Shown piece after piece: positions 6,118-13,891 of a stretch of DNA of 19,073 nt. The notes under the pieces were generated by a model. The model saw only the letters and a program-made list of their open reading frames with translations, did not search any database and was not told the origin of the DNA. The DNA is taken from contig JAGVEP010000155.1 in the NCBI GenBank assembly GCA_020058145.1, positions 1-19,073 of the forward strand. The letters run 5' to 3'. The number at the start of each line of letters is the position of its first letter. Positions within the stretch are counted from its first letter, which is position 1. A program made the translations under genes and the position numbers. This stretch comes from Phycisphaerae bacterium. GTDB taxonomy: Bacteria > Planctomycetota > Phycisphaerae > UBA1845 > Fen-1342.

Positions 6118-8658
6118 TCACGCGCTGCCATCTACTGCGGCGAGGCGCAGAGCAGCGCAGATCAGACCGGCGTGGGCGTACGCTTGCGGGTAGTTACCGA
6201 GACCATACCCGGTATCGGGGTCATACTCCTCGGACATCAGACCGGTTGGTCCGACGAGGGAAACGTAGCGCCCGAACAGCGCTCGTGCTGCGTCCATCTG
6301 CCCGGTAAGCGCATAGGCCTCTATGAGCCAAGTCGTACAGAGGTGAAACCCACCTTCGAGACCGGGCAGACCATCGTCGTAGCGATAGCGATAGACCGTT
6401 GCCCTATCGAGCAATTCGCGCTCGACGAACGCAATTGTGCTCAAGAACCGTGGATCCTGCGGAGCGAGCAGCCCGCTCAAGCCGACGCACAGCGCAGCGG
6501 CATCGGCCTCGCCATCGTCATACGTGGCGCAGAACGCGTTTTGACGGGCGTTCCAGCCGTTTTGAAGCACATCCGCGGCAATCTGCTCCCGCAACTCCTC
6601 CCAGTTCGTGCGGTGCTTGCCCAGATAGCGATCCACGGCGAGAGCGCGATCGACGGCCAGCCAACACATCACCTTGGAGTGCACGTGGTGTTGCCGCGGC
6701 CGACGGACCTCCCAAATCCCATGGTCCGGCTCGCGCCAGCGATGGGCGACCGCGCCGATCATCGCCTCCAGCATCCGCCAGTGCTCGGATGAGAGCGGTG
6801 CCGCACGCGCCGCCAGCAGGGCCACGAGATCGGCGATCGGCCCGAAGACATCCAGTTGAATCTGTTGTGCTGCCGCGTTTCCCACGCGCACGGGACGACT
6901 GCCGCGATAACCGGACAGCTCACTGATATCCGCCTCCGGACCAAGGTGCCCACCCGTCACCGTGTAGACCGGACACAACAGCGCGGGGGGCTCGCAGTGG
7001 TCGAGAATGCCGAGAACCCAATCCAAATACTTCATCGCCGGCCCGGTCGCGCCGAGGCGTACCAGCGCAGCAGCCGCCATAGCGGCGTCACGCGGCCAGC
7101 AAAAGCGGTAGTCCCAGTTTCGTACGCCCCCGGGGTGCTCCGGCAGGCTTGTGGTCGCCGCCGCCGCGATGGCGCCCGTTGCACCGTAGCAGAGCGCCTT
7201 GAGGACGAGCGCACTGCGGCGGACCAGGTCGGGCGCCACCGATGGCACGCTCAATGTGCCGGCCCAGCCGCTCCAGAATTTCGCCGTGCGCTCACGTCGC
7301 ACCGGTTCCGCCAACGGGTCGGCTTGAAGATTGCCAGTGCCGTAGCGCATTTCAAGCACGAGCGGGCCGTCCGCCAACTCCACCACGGCAGTGGCCGTCT
7401 GATGCCGCCCTTCGTCGGTCAGCCGCCAATGCAGCGACGGTGCACGGAGAACGAGCGGGTCTACTGAACCTTCAACTTCCAATCCCGCCTCGCATACACG
7501 TATCCGCGTCTGCATGCGTCCGAAGTCCAGCCGCGGCGCGAATGTGAACAACACGCGCCCGCGCCCAGTGATCACGCGGATAAGGTCGGTTCGTCCGGCA
7601 CGCTGAAAGGCGCGGCCACCACCACAGTCCAGGTAGTCCGTGACCGTGAAGCCGGGCCACTGCGTTTCGAGGACGAACGTATCCTCGACGTACTGCTGAC
7701 GCTGCGGCCTCTCGTGGTCCGCGGACTTAACCTCGAAGAAGCCCGCGGTGGGGCCGCCGAGCAGCTCGGCGAAGACGGCCGGGGAGTCCAAGCGCGGCAG
7801 ACACATCCACACGACGCGACCCGTGGGGCCGACGAGTGCGACCGTACGCTGGTCGGATAGCAGCGCGTGCTGCTCGATAGGCACCGCATGCGAGCCAGCG
7901 AGCCAGTCCGCTCGGCGCTCGGCCACCTGGGCCAGCAAGCGCGCGATCTCAGTCGTGTTCGAAACGCGGTAGCGGGCGAGCGTTTCGCCGGAGCCGACCT
8001 TGATGCCGACATCGGGTCCCGTCAGCACCGCAAAGGCGTCCTCGTCCGTCACATCATCACCGACAAACAGCACGGCGGAGGCACCCAGACGCTGCCGAAT
8101 GCGGCGTAGGGCTGTCCCCTTATCCGTTGCGACTACGCTCAGCTCGATGACCTTCTTGCCGTGGCGAACGTGTACTCCGGGGTACTTGGCCGGACCGCGC
8201 AGAATCGCCTCGATAGCGGCAGCCGCAGCCTGCTCATCAGCGTTGCGGTAGTGGAAGGCCAGGGCGGCGGGCTTCTCCTCGACGGAAAAGCCGGGGTCCG
8301 CCGCGGCGATACGCCGCAGCTCACTCGTCAACCGATCCAGCAGTTCCAGAGTTTGGGGGCCAAGTGGCTCAGCGAAGCCGGCCTCGAACTCGCTGCCGTG
8401 GCTGCCGACGAGATGAATGTCCTCGGCCTCGCCCGTCCGGGCCGCGAGGTCGGCGAGGGCGCGGCCGGAGACGATCGCGACGTGTGTTTGCGGCATGTGC
8501 GCGAGATTCCGAAGCGCAACGAGCGACTCGCGGTTCGCTTCAGCCCGGGCCGGATCAGACACAATTGGCGCGATCGTGCCGTCAAAATCGCTGGCTACGA
8601 GCAGGACGGGCACCCGCGAGATCTGATCCAGTTGTTGGTTTAGCTCGTCGAGACGCAT
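6118..8658 (-). CDS. Trehalose-6-phosphate phosphatase (OtsB) fused to a GH15 glycosidase
   Basis: An 846-residue protein. Residues 1-255 are a HAD-superfamily trehalose phosphatase: nucleophile motif DFDGTIAP (24-31), VSGR (63-66), GSHGSE (85-90) and GDDVTDEDAF (200-209), removing phosphate from trehalose-6-phosphate. Residues about 260-846 are a family 15 glycoside hydrolase: N-terminal sandwich start (ALVGPTGRVVWMCLPRLDSP), NWDYRFCWPRD (514-524), GIWEVR with Glu650, HSKVMCW and SEEYDPDTG (809-817) near the C-terminus. The Glu in WEVR and the one in SEEYD fit the usual GH15 acid/base pair. GH15 includes glucoamylases and bacterial trehalases. ATG 8658 lies inside the end of otsA (19-nt overlap), implying coupled translation and a joint role with OtsA. 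Whether the GH15 half cuts trehalose, another alpha-glucoside or nothing is open. Both halves look intact. Confidence 0.93.
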   Translation of the reverse strand: MRLDELNQQLDQISRVPVLLVASDFDGTIAPIVSDPARAEANRESLVALRNLAHMPQTHVAIVSGRALADLAARTGEAEDIHLVGSHGSEFEAGFAEPLGPQTLELLDRLTSELRRIAAADPGFSVEEKPAALAFHYRNADEQAAAAAIEAILRGPAKYPGVHVRHGKKVIELSVVATDKGTALRRIRQRLGASAVLFVGDDVTDEDAFAVLTGPDVGIKVGSGETLARYRVSNTTEIARLLAQVAERRADWLAGSHAVPIEQHALLSDQRTVALVGPTGRVVWMCLPRLDSPAVFAELLGGPTAGFFEVKSADHERPQRQQYVEDTFVLETQWPGFTVTDYLDCGGGRAFQRAGRTDLIRVITGRGRVLFTFAPRLDFGRMQTRIRVCEAGLEVEGSVDPLVLRAPSLHWRLTDEGRHQTATAVVELADGPLVLEMRYGTGNLQADPLAEPVRRERTAKFWSGWAGTLSVPSVAPDLVRRSALVLKALCYGATGAIAAAATTSLPEHPGGVRNWDYRFCWPRDAAMAAAALVRLGATGPAMKYLDWVLGILDHCEPPALLCPVYTVTGGHLGPEADISELSGYRGSRPVRVGNAAAQQIQLDVFGPIADLVALLAARAAPLSSEHWRMLEAMIGAVAHRWREPDHGIWEVRRPRQHHVHSKVMCWLAVDRALAVDRYLGKHRTNWEELREQIAADVLQNGWNARQNAFCATYDDGEADAAALCVGLSGLLAPQDPRFLSTIAFVERELLDRATVYRYRYDDGLPGLEGGFHLCTTWLIEAYALTGQMDAARALFGRYVSLVGPTGLMSEEYDPDTGYGLGNYPQAYAHAGLICAALRLAAVDGSA

Positions 8659-10154
8659 GGATAGCTCGCGTCAGGTGGTTCCGGCATGGTCAGGCGAATC
8701 GGGGATGTGGCAATCCCGGTTTCATCTGCATCGGCTTGCTTCTCTGCCACGATGCCACACGTCCTCAGAAAGCGTTCGGTCCACCAGTAGATGTCCTGCC
8801 GCTGGATCGTGCGCCGGAGCCGCCGCATGGCCGGCCGGCGCTCTTCCCGCGTCGTCGTCACCGCGCGTCGAATCGCTTCCGCGACACCATCGAGGTCGTA
8901 GGGGTTCACCAGAACCGCATCCCGACGCAATTGCACCGCCGCGCCCGCAAACTCGCTGAGGATTAGCACACCGTCGCCCTCGATCTGGCAGGCACAGTAT
9001 TCCTTCGCAATCAAGTTCATTCCGTCCTTGAGCGGCGTGACTAGCGCCACGTCGGCGGCGCGGTAGTAGGCCAACAGCTCCTCGCGGTCCAGGCTCCGAA
9101 ACACGTAGTGGATCGGTACCCAGCCCGGCTGCGTAAACTGACCGTTGATCTGGGCGACCAAGCGCTCGATCTCGGCCTTCAGGTCTTGATACTCGGGGAC
9201 GGCCTCACGGCTGGGTACGACGACCTGCAACAACGTCACGCGGCGGTGAACCTCGGGCCAGTTCGCTAGCGCCAGTCGAAAGGCCTTTAACCGGTAGGGA
9301 ATACCCTTCGTGTAGTCCAACCGGTCAAGCCCGAGGACAATCTGTTCACTTTGCATCTCGCTCCGGAGGGCCTTCACGCGCTCCGTGACCGGTTGGCTGG
9401 CCGCCGGTCCGGCAAATTCATCGTAGTCGATCCCGATGGGGCAAACGCCAATCATCACGGCGCTATTCCCGGATTCCGCCCGCAGCCCACCCTGACAGCG
9501 CCGCAGCCGCGTTTCCGGCAGCAGCGCACGCACGCAGTCCGCGAAATTGTCCCGGTCGCGCGGGGTCTGGAAACCGATGACGTCGTAGCTCAGGAGCCCT
9601 TCGAGTACCTCCGCACGCCACGGCAGCTTACAGAAGATGTCCGGCGGCGGAAACGGAATGTGCAGGAAGAAGCCCAGCCGGTTGCCGAAGCCGCGCGCCC
9701 GGAGGCGACGCCCCAGCCCCATCAGGTGGTAGTCCTGTACCCAGACAAAATCGTCTGCGCCAGTGCAATGCCCAACGACCTCGGCGAACTTCTCGTTGAC
9801 CGCTCCGTACGTGGCCCAATAGGTTGGCACGAAGTTGCAGCGCGACTGCAGATCGTGGAACAAGGGCCAGATGATCTCGTTCGAGAAACCGTGGTAGAAG
9901 CCCTGCTGCTCCTGCGGCGTCAGCCAGACGGGTTGGAGCGCGTAGCCGGCGGTATGCGCATGTGCCGCCAGCACCTTGTAAACTCCCAGGCTCTGATCCG
10001 ACACGCCGGGCCACCCGATCCAGAGCCCGCCACGACGGCGCAGAATCGGGCTGAGCGCCGCAACCAGGCCACCCGAGCCCGGGCGCGCGCGCCAGCCACC
10101 CTCGTCCTGCTCGACCACAATAGGCAGGCGGTTTGACACGATTACGAGCCTCAT
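8640..10154 (-). CDS. otsA: Trehalose-6-phosphate synthase (GT20)
   Basis: The 504-residue product is close to the usual OtsA length. It transfers glucose from a nucleotide sugar (UDP- or GDP-glucose) to glucose-6-phosphate in the cytoplasm, giving trehalose-6-phosphate for the phosphatase encoded next. GT20 signatures in order: VSNRLPIVV at the N-terminus, GGLVAAL...LWIGWPG, WVQDYHLM, FFLHIPFPPPDIF, IGFQTPRDRDNF, GLDRLDYTKGIP, DGMNLIAKEY and LSEFAGAA. The start chosen is ATG 10154, with GGGAAGGAG about 5 nt upstream; a frame extension of 14 residues to 10196 lacks both a binding site and homology. It overlaps the OtsB-GH15 gene by 19 nt and lies 185 nt downstream of the hemerythrin-like gene on the same strand. 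Trehalose is a known osmotic, drying and heat protectant, in keeping with the stress-protein neighbours. Confidence 0.95.
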   Translation of the reverse strand: MRLVIVSNRLPIVVEQDEGGWRARPGSGGLVAALSPILRRRGGLWIGWPGVSDQSLGVYKVLAAHAHTAGYALQPVWLTPQEQQGFYHGFSNEIIWPLFHDLQSRCNFVPTYWATYGAVNEKFAEVVGHCTGADDFVWVQDYHLMGLGRRLRARGFGNRLGFFLHIPFPPPDIFCKLPWRAEVLEGLLSYDVIGFQTPRDRDNFADCVRALLPETRLRRCQGGLRAESGNSAVMIGVCPIGIDYDEFAGPAASQPVTERVKALRSEMQSEQIVLGLDRLDYTKGIPYRLKAFRLALANWPEVHRRVTLLQVVVPSREAVPEYQDLKAEIERLVAQINGQFTQPGWVPIHYVFRSLDREELLAYYRAADVALVTPLKDGMNLIAKEYCACQIEGDGVLILSEFAGAAVQLRRDAVLVNPYDLDGVAEAIRRAVTTTREERRPAMRRLRRTIQRQDIYWWTERFLRTCGIVAEKQADADETGIATSPIRLTMPEPPDASYPCVSTS

Positions 10155-10159
10155 CGCTA

Positions 10160-10168
10160 CTCCTTCCC
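10160..10168 (-). promoter_or_regulatory. Ribosome binding site fixing the otsA start
   Basis: On the minus strand GGGAAGGAG lies 5 nt before ATG 10154, favouring this start over the one 14 codons upstream. No clear promoter was found in the 10155-10339 gap, so otsA may be read from the stress genes upstream. Confidence 0.6.
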
Positions 10169-10339
10169 GTCGCTCGCGGTCGACTCCGATTGGCAAAGGG
10201 CGCGTCAGGTGGTGCTCGACTTCGTGTTGGTGCGGCCTGTGGCGGCGTGGCTCACCAGGCGGCCTCGTCGATAGCTTGCCCGCGCGGCTCAGCGCCGATT
10301 ACGAAGTCCGTGAACGGGCATGGATTACTGGCTCGCGTC

Positions 10340-10780
10340 TTACGGATCCTGGCCAAACACATGCAGCACCAGGCGCTGTTCCTGTTCTTCGTGCTGCTCA
10401 ACGTAGGATAGCAACGTCGCAATCCGCACGCAGCAACTGCGGACGAGCAGGTTGTCCTCGGACCTGAGTTCATCCAGCGCGATCTGAACCTGGTCCATCA
10501 ACCGTCCGAGTTCATCGTGTTCGTGCTGGAGTCGATCCACCTCGTTCGACAGCTTCGGGTGGCGCGCGCGGACGTCGCGGAGGTATCCGTCCGCCTCCTC
10601 CAAGGCCATGTGTTTCTTCAGGTGCTCCGAGAGCCGCCGAAAACACTCGCGCGCCTCGGGGATCCACTTCTCACGGCCGCTGGGAGGCGGCACGGCGAGG
10701 TGCTTGCGCACGAGGTAGATCAACTCGTCGACTTTGTTGCGCTCATCCTGCAGCCACCCGGCCAGATCCTGTGGTTTCAT
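10340..10780 (-). CDS. Hemerythrin-like HHE-domain protein
   Basis: 146 residues, all alpha-helical in appearance. His/Glu motifs typical of the HHE cation-binding family occur at RKH27, EH53LKKH57MALEE, LQH86EH88DEL and, near the C-terminus, YVEQHEEQEQ. Such proteins form a four-helix bundle with a di-iron site that can bind O2 or act in NO, iron or oxidative stress sensing. Because the motifs deviate somewhat from true hemerythrins, oxygen carriage cannot be assumed. The ATG overlaps the stop codon of the universal stress protein gene (ATGA, 10777-10780), a strong sign of coupled translation. It is cytoplasmic, with no signal peptide. Confidence 0.82.
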   Translation of the reverse strand: MKPQDLAGWLQDERNKVDELIYLVRKHLAVPPPSGREKWIPEARECFRRLSEHLKKHMALEEADGYLRDVRARHPKLSNEVDRLQHEHDELGRLMDQVQIALDELRSEDNLLVRSCCVRIATLLSYVEQHEEQEQRLVLHVFGQDP

Positions 10781-11289
10781 CGCAACACCTCCGCATGGCG
10801 AGCGTCGGCGGCCCGGTCGGGAGTACCCTCCGACTCGACTAGCGCCAGGGGGACCATCATCACCGGGCAGGGCGCGTGCTCCAGCACCGACTTGCTCGTG
10901 GAGCCGAGGAAGATGCGCTTCACGACACCGCGGGCGTGCGTCCCGATCACGATCAAATCGATGGACGCCCCTGCGGCGTAGCGCGCGATCTGTATGTCTG
11001 GCGAGCCCTCAAGCACGCGCGTTACAACGGGAATGGCGAGGTCCGGAAGATGATCCTCGACGAACCGGCTTGTTGCCTCCTGCACCGCGGCCAGCGCCTC
11101 AGGACCCGGCACGCCCAAGGCCAGGCCAGTGACGTCCGGTCCGGGGGCGGCGGCAGGCACTCGCTCAAGGACGTGAACTACATGCAGCGTAGCCCGGTAC
11201 AGCTCGGCCAGCGAACGGGCGTAAACGGCCGCGTTGCGCGCCAGATTCGAGTAATCGGTGGGCAGCAAAACGTGCCGTATTCTCATCAT
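10777..11289 (-). CDS. Universal stress protein (UspA family)
   Basis: 170 residues, one Usp domain with a Rossmann-like alpha/beta fold. It opens with IRHVLLPTDYS and LARNAAVYARSLAELY, has DLIVIGTHARG near residue 120, and then LGSTSKSVLEHAPCPVMMV. In the nucleotide-binding motif Gx2Gx9G(S/T) the second Gly is Ala (GTHARG), so ATP binding may be altered. The last 20 residues are an extra charged tail. The start is the first of two adjacent ATGs (11289), with AGAGG about 8 nt upstream. It is cotranscribed with the hemerythrin-like gene (4-nt overlap). Usp proteins accumulate in starvation, low oxygen or other stress; the exact target here is unknown. Confidence 0.9.
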   Translation of the reverse strand: MMRIRHVLLPTDYSNLARNAAVYARSLAELYRATLHVVHVLERVPAAAPGPDVTGLALGVPGPEALAAVQEATSRFVEDHLPDLAIPVVTRVLEGSPDIQIARYAAGASIDLIVIGTHARGVVKRIFLGSTSKSVLEHAPCPVMMVPLALVESEGTPDRAADARHAEVLR

Positions 11290-11370
11290 GCCGTGGTCCT
11301 CTAATGGCGGGTCATCCCACGCCGGAGCCTGTTTTGCGGCTCAGCCGCGTGCGATGCTCGCCGCACCGCT

Positions 11371-11727
11371 TTACTTGAGGACGTACCTGCCCACGACGTT
11401 GGCGACGATCCAAACCGAGGCAGCTAGCGGAGGCAGGAGGGTCATGTAGCGCTTGAACTGCTCCGGCGTGTCGGGTTCACCAGTGAGCGTCGTGGCGCTG
11501 CCAGAGCGATGCTCCACCCAGCGTCCGAGGAGCATCAGCCCCACCACAGCGCCGAAGGCGGCGTCGAACACGGTAAACCAGACGGTCCCCTGCGACACAA
11601 CCCCCCAAGTCATGCCCACGAGCGCGAGCGGCCCGAGCAAGACCCACGTTAGCCGGGCCCCAAGCACGCCAAGGCTGCTGATTGGCTTGGGAGTGGTTTG
11701 ATCTGCCGATTCGAACTTCGTGTTCAT
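11371..11727 (-). CDS. Small three-helix membrane protein
   Basis: 118 residues with a polar N-terminus of about 22 residues and three probable membrane helices (about 24-45, 52-70 and 94-116), separated by a short charged loop RWVEHRSGSATTLTGEPDTPEQFKR between the second and third. The family is not recognised. It is the first gene of the minus-strand stress cluster, 81 nt upstream of the Usp gene, and may be cotranscribed with it. The ribosome binding site before ATG 11727 is weak. A role in membrane stress would be a guess. Confidence 0.65.
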   Translation of the reverse strand: MNTKFESADQTTPKPISSLGVLGARLTWVLLGPLALVGMTWGVVSQGTVWFTVFDAAFGAVVGLMLLGRWVEHRSGSATTLTGEPDTPEQFKRYMTLLPPLAASVWIVANVVGRYVLK

Positions 11728-11960
11728 AGCCGCACTCGCACAAGCTCATTTCGTTGAGCTGCGCGAATGGCGGCCCGACCATCCGAAGTACCTCCGAGCG
11801 CACGCGCAACTCGGACCCTTCGTCAACTTCTTTAACTATCGGAGTTTAGCGCCAGCGGCATGACCTGTCAACCTTGTCTTCGGGTACGCCACACAACCAG
11901 GCCGGCACCGGGCACACGAACCCGGCGCCGGCCGCTGATTGGTACGCGACAACGGCGCGC
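11728..11960. other. Gap holding only a strong hairpin
   Basis: No gene was seen between the membrane protein and the orphan dockerin tail. The sequence holds the 13-bp imperfect hairpin at 11900-11933, listed separately. The promoter of the stress cluster should lie here, but no convincing -35/-10 pair was found. Confidence 0.4.
11900..11933 (-). terminator. Strong GC hairpin downstream of the orphan dockerin tail
   Basis: GGCCGGC-A-CCGGG (11900-11912) pairs with CCCGG-C-GCCGGCC (11921-11933), 12 pairs with one mismatch and an 8-nt loop. It lies 27 nt after the stop codon of the minus-strand dockerin remnant, the expected place for its terminator, although the following TGGTTGTG is not a clean U tract. 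Confidence 0.5.
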
Positions 11961-12104
11961 TTACTTGCCGCTCAGCAACTCGACAAATGGGTTGATGTCG
12001 TCGAACGTCACCTGTCCATCGCCGTTGCAGTCGGCATTCTGCCAAACGCAGTACGGGAACTGGCTGGCGTATCCGGCGGGATCGCCCAAGGCCAAAACAA
12101 ACGC
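11961..12104 (-). pseudogene. Orphan dockerin-like tail
   Basis: The last 47 codons before TAA (11961-11963) encode AFVLALGDPAGY followed by a complete second loop, DCNGDGQVTFDDINPF, and the ending VELLSGK. The first calcium loop (GDLNCDG...) and the whole upstream protein are missing: the frame continues upstream to 12248 as unrelated Arg-rich sequence with no signal peptide. It closely resembles the tails at 276-470 and 4231-4422. It is best seen as the scar of a deleted secreted-protein gene; expression of a 95-residue product starting at 12248 is unlikely. Confidence 0.7.
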
Positions 12105-12379
12105 AGAAAATAGGTGGCTGTCCCGCATGGCATTCAGCGGAGCAGATAGTGGGCGTCGTTCGCGGCATGCGGGCAACTTATGCCTACGCGAGCTTCCGGG
12201 CACAAGTTCCTCATCCAAGATTTCCCGCACCGTCAGCGCCACGATCACCTTCCCGCTCTTGCGGAACGCTCATCGGCCGCTCGAGGGCCCCCGCCCGAAT
12301 AGCTGGGCTTCGCGGGTTCAGCCCAGCCTACGCGCTACGCGCTGCCCCGGACGGGTCGCATCCAACGCCGTCAGCCAAG
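12105..12379. other. Remnant region with one palindromic repeat
   Basis: No intact gene. A minus-strand frame (about 12150-12248) reads VALTVREILDEELVPGSS, which looks protein-like but is not recognised and may be part of a lost gene. The palindrome at 12302-12327 is listed separately. Confidence 0.4.
12302..12327. repeat. REP-like palindrome
   Basis: GCTGGGCT (12302-12309) and AGCCCAGC (12320-12327) are perfect inverted repeats with a 10-nt loop (TCGCGGGTTC), followed by CTACGCGCTACGCGC. It is intergenic and differs in sequence from the palindromes at 14772-14821 and 17160-17236. Confidence 0.6.
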
Positions 12380-13300
12380 TCACGATGCTGCGTTGATGAT
12401 GTTGTAGAGGATGCGCTTGCGCATTCTAATAAAGTGACCGTCATCGCCGAGGCGCAACTCTTCATCGGTTCGCTCGTAGTCGCGTCGGGTGTAGAATTCG
12501 ACGCGGTTTTCGATCGACCAAAGCGTCGATTCACGGCACCCACGATGACGTGCGAGATTCTCGGCCCACCTGATCAGAAACTTGCCCCAACCACGGCCTT
12601 GAGCCGCTTGGTCGACGGCAACCTCATCGATCCGAATCGTGTTGCCGTGAATCTTGAAGGTGACGAAGCCCACTAGCTTGCTCTGATCCTCAACGACGTA
12701 GACATATCGGTTCGGGTCCACCGCCATGTCGTACCAGTGATCGGACCAGGAACCTCTATCGATAAAGTCTGCCCCTGATTTGATCATCGGAAGGCTGACG
12801 TCTGACTCGATCAGTCGGCGGTAAACGCCTGTCGGCGTCAGCCGCTGGTTGGGAAGGGTGTGAGCCAGCAGCCATAACCGATCGGTGTCATTGATCAGAA
12901 GAGAGAAGAAATTTGGTATCACAGTAGCGCCGCATCGAACAACGAGCGCGAACGATGTGAGGGCTGCACAGCCGCTGGATTCGAGCAACCTCAGCCCCGC
13001 CATCATGGTAGCGCCGCTATGCACAGCAGTATCAAGCACCAGAATCGGTGCTCCCTTGACCGCATCGCGCGCGACGGTCTCATCGAAAAAAGCCTCGCTC
13101 GCATTCCTCTTCCAGACAATCGGGAAGATCTGTTCGGGCGGGTCCGCTACCTCCAGGAGCTGTTGAGCGACGATCAAACCGGACGGCCCCAGCGGACACC
13201 AAATCCTGGGTCGGGCCTCCATCGAAATGTCCCGCAGGCGCGCAGCCAAGTCACGAAGGTACGCCTGAACGAATGCATCCGGAAGAAAGTGCGATTGCAA
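12380..13300 (-). CDS. Phosphoribosyltransferase-like / GNAT acetyltransferase fusion
   Basis: A 306-residue, apparently cytoplasmic protein. Residues about 1-150 resemble a type I phosphoribosyltransferase: PLGPSGLIVAQQL (36-48) near the N-terminus and the PRPP-loop-like APILVLDTAVHSGATM (84-99). The usual paired acidic residues are D90-T91 and the loop is SGAT, so catalysis may differ from classic purine or pyrimidine enzymes. Residues about 160-297 are a GNAT N-acetyltransferase: YVVEDQSKLVGFV, IDEVAVDQAAQGRGWGKFLI (acetyl-CoA loop around 231-240) and a C-terminal NRVEFYTRRDYE motif. The start is TTG 13300, directly after the TGA (13301-13303) of the small CxxC gene; no other plausible start precedes the conserved part. 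Such coupling implies joint function. The substrate is unknown: a modified nucleotide, a small metabolite or a protein are all possible. Confidence 0.8.
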   Translation of the reverse strand: MQSHFLPDAFVQAYLRDLAARLRDISMEARPRIWCPLGPSGLIVAQQLLEVADPPEQIFPIVWKRNASEAFFDETVARDAVKGAPILVLDTAVHSGATMMAGLRLLESSGCAALTSFALVVRCGATVIPNFFSLLINDTDRLWLLAHTLPNQRLTPTGVYRRLIESDVSLPMIKSGADFIDRGSWSDHWYDMAVDPNRYVYVVEDQSKLVGFVTFKIHGNTIRIDEVAVDQAAQGRGWGKFLIRWAENLARHRGCRESTLWSIENRVEFYTRRDYERTDEELRLGDDGHFIRMRKRILYNIINAAS

Positions 13301-13519
13301 TCAGGATCCTCGTCGTCTGCGCGGAATGCCGATCGGGTGCTCTTCAATCTCTTGTCCCAGTTCAGCATAGTAGCAGTCACTGCACATGCACCCGCGCGCG
13401 GTCCGGCGGTTTCCTGTGGTCGTCTCGTGAAGCACGACGTTGCATTGGACGCAGCAGTTTGGTTGGAACCGGTTCAGGATGTCCTCCTTTGACATGCCTC
13501 GCAGTGCGTCCGGTTTCAT
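13301..13519 (-). CDS. Small CxxC (zinc-ribbon-like) protein upstream of the PRTase-GNAT gene
   Basis: 72 residues from ATG 13519, chosen because GGAG lies about 9 nt upstream; in-frame ATGs at 13534 and 13570 have less support. After a short helix-like N-terminus (KPDALRGMSKEDILNRF) it has C22-C23-x2-C26 and C44-x-C46-x2-C49, a likely zinc-binding ribbon, and ends in a basic tail IPRRRRGS that could touch nucleic acid. Its TGA directly precedes the TTG of the PRTase-GNAT gene, with no spacer. ComF-type proteins combine an N-terminal zinc finger with a PRTase in one chain; here the two are separate but adjacent, which may be a coincidence. Family not recognised. Confidence 0.65.
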   Translation of the reverse strand: MKPDALRGMSKEDILNRFQPNCCVQCNVVLHETTTGNRRTARGCMCSDCYYAELGQEIEEHPIGIPRRRRGS

Positions 13520-13891
13520 GTGATCAGTCTCCATTGCTTCCGCGCATCGTGCCGAAGCCCTCGAACCCATCCGAGGAGCTTAGGGGCGAGCTATCAGGCG
13601 TCAAGGGGCCCTCGGAAGAATCGTTCAAAAATGCGGCAAGTTTTGCGAACAGATGGCCGCCGGGTGCCAGGCCGCCGGCCTCTGCATCGGCGTGCTTCCT
13701 CCGGCCCCGGCTCAGCCTGCGCCTCTGTCGCCCCCAAGCCGCCGCCGCCGCCGCTTGCCCGTCCGAGCGGATGAAGGACCTCTCACGCCGCTGTCATTCC
13801 CGATCACAACGCGCCCTCAATCGAATGTGTACCGTGGGGGGGGGGATCGTGGACCTCTTGGGTTCAGCCTGTTTGCGGCGGAGCCCATTAA
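13520..13891. other. Degraded sequence between the CxxC gene and the methyltransferase fragment
   Basis: No convincing gene. One plus-strand frame reads KCGKFCEQMAAGCQAAGLC followed by Pro- and Arg-rich sequence (about 13628-13750); it is Cys-rich but lacks a start and is not recognised. The 10-G tract at 13836-13845 lies here. Purine/pyrimidine-skewed GCC/GCCG runs at about 13735-13760 are low-complexity. Confidence 0.4.

Noticed and set aside
5869..6792. Plus-strand open frame of 307 codons
   Set aside because: It overlaps the 3' end of the GH15 domain in antisense and has no recognisable features.
9351..10136. Plus-strand open frame of 261 codons opposite otsA
   Set aside because: Antisense to strongly conserved GT20 motifs; no independent support.
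11961..12248. Complete 95-residue gene
   Set aside because: The first half is unlike its family, there is no signal peptide, and only half a dockerin module is present.
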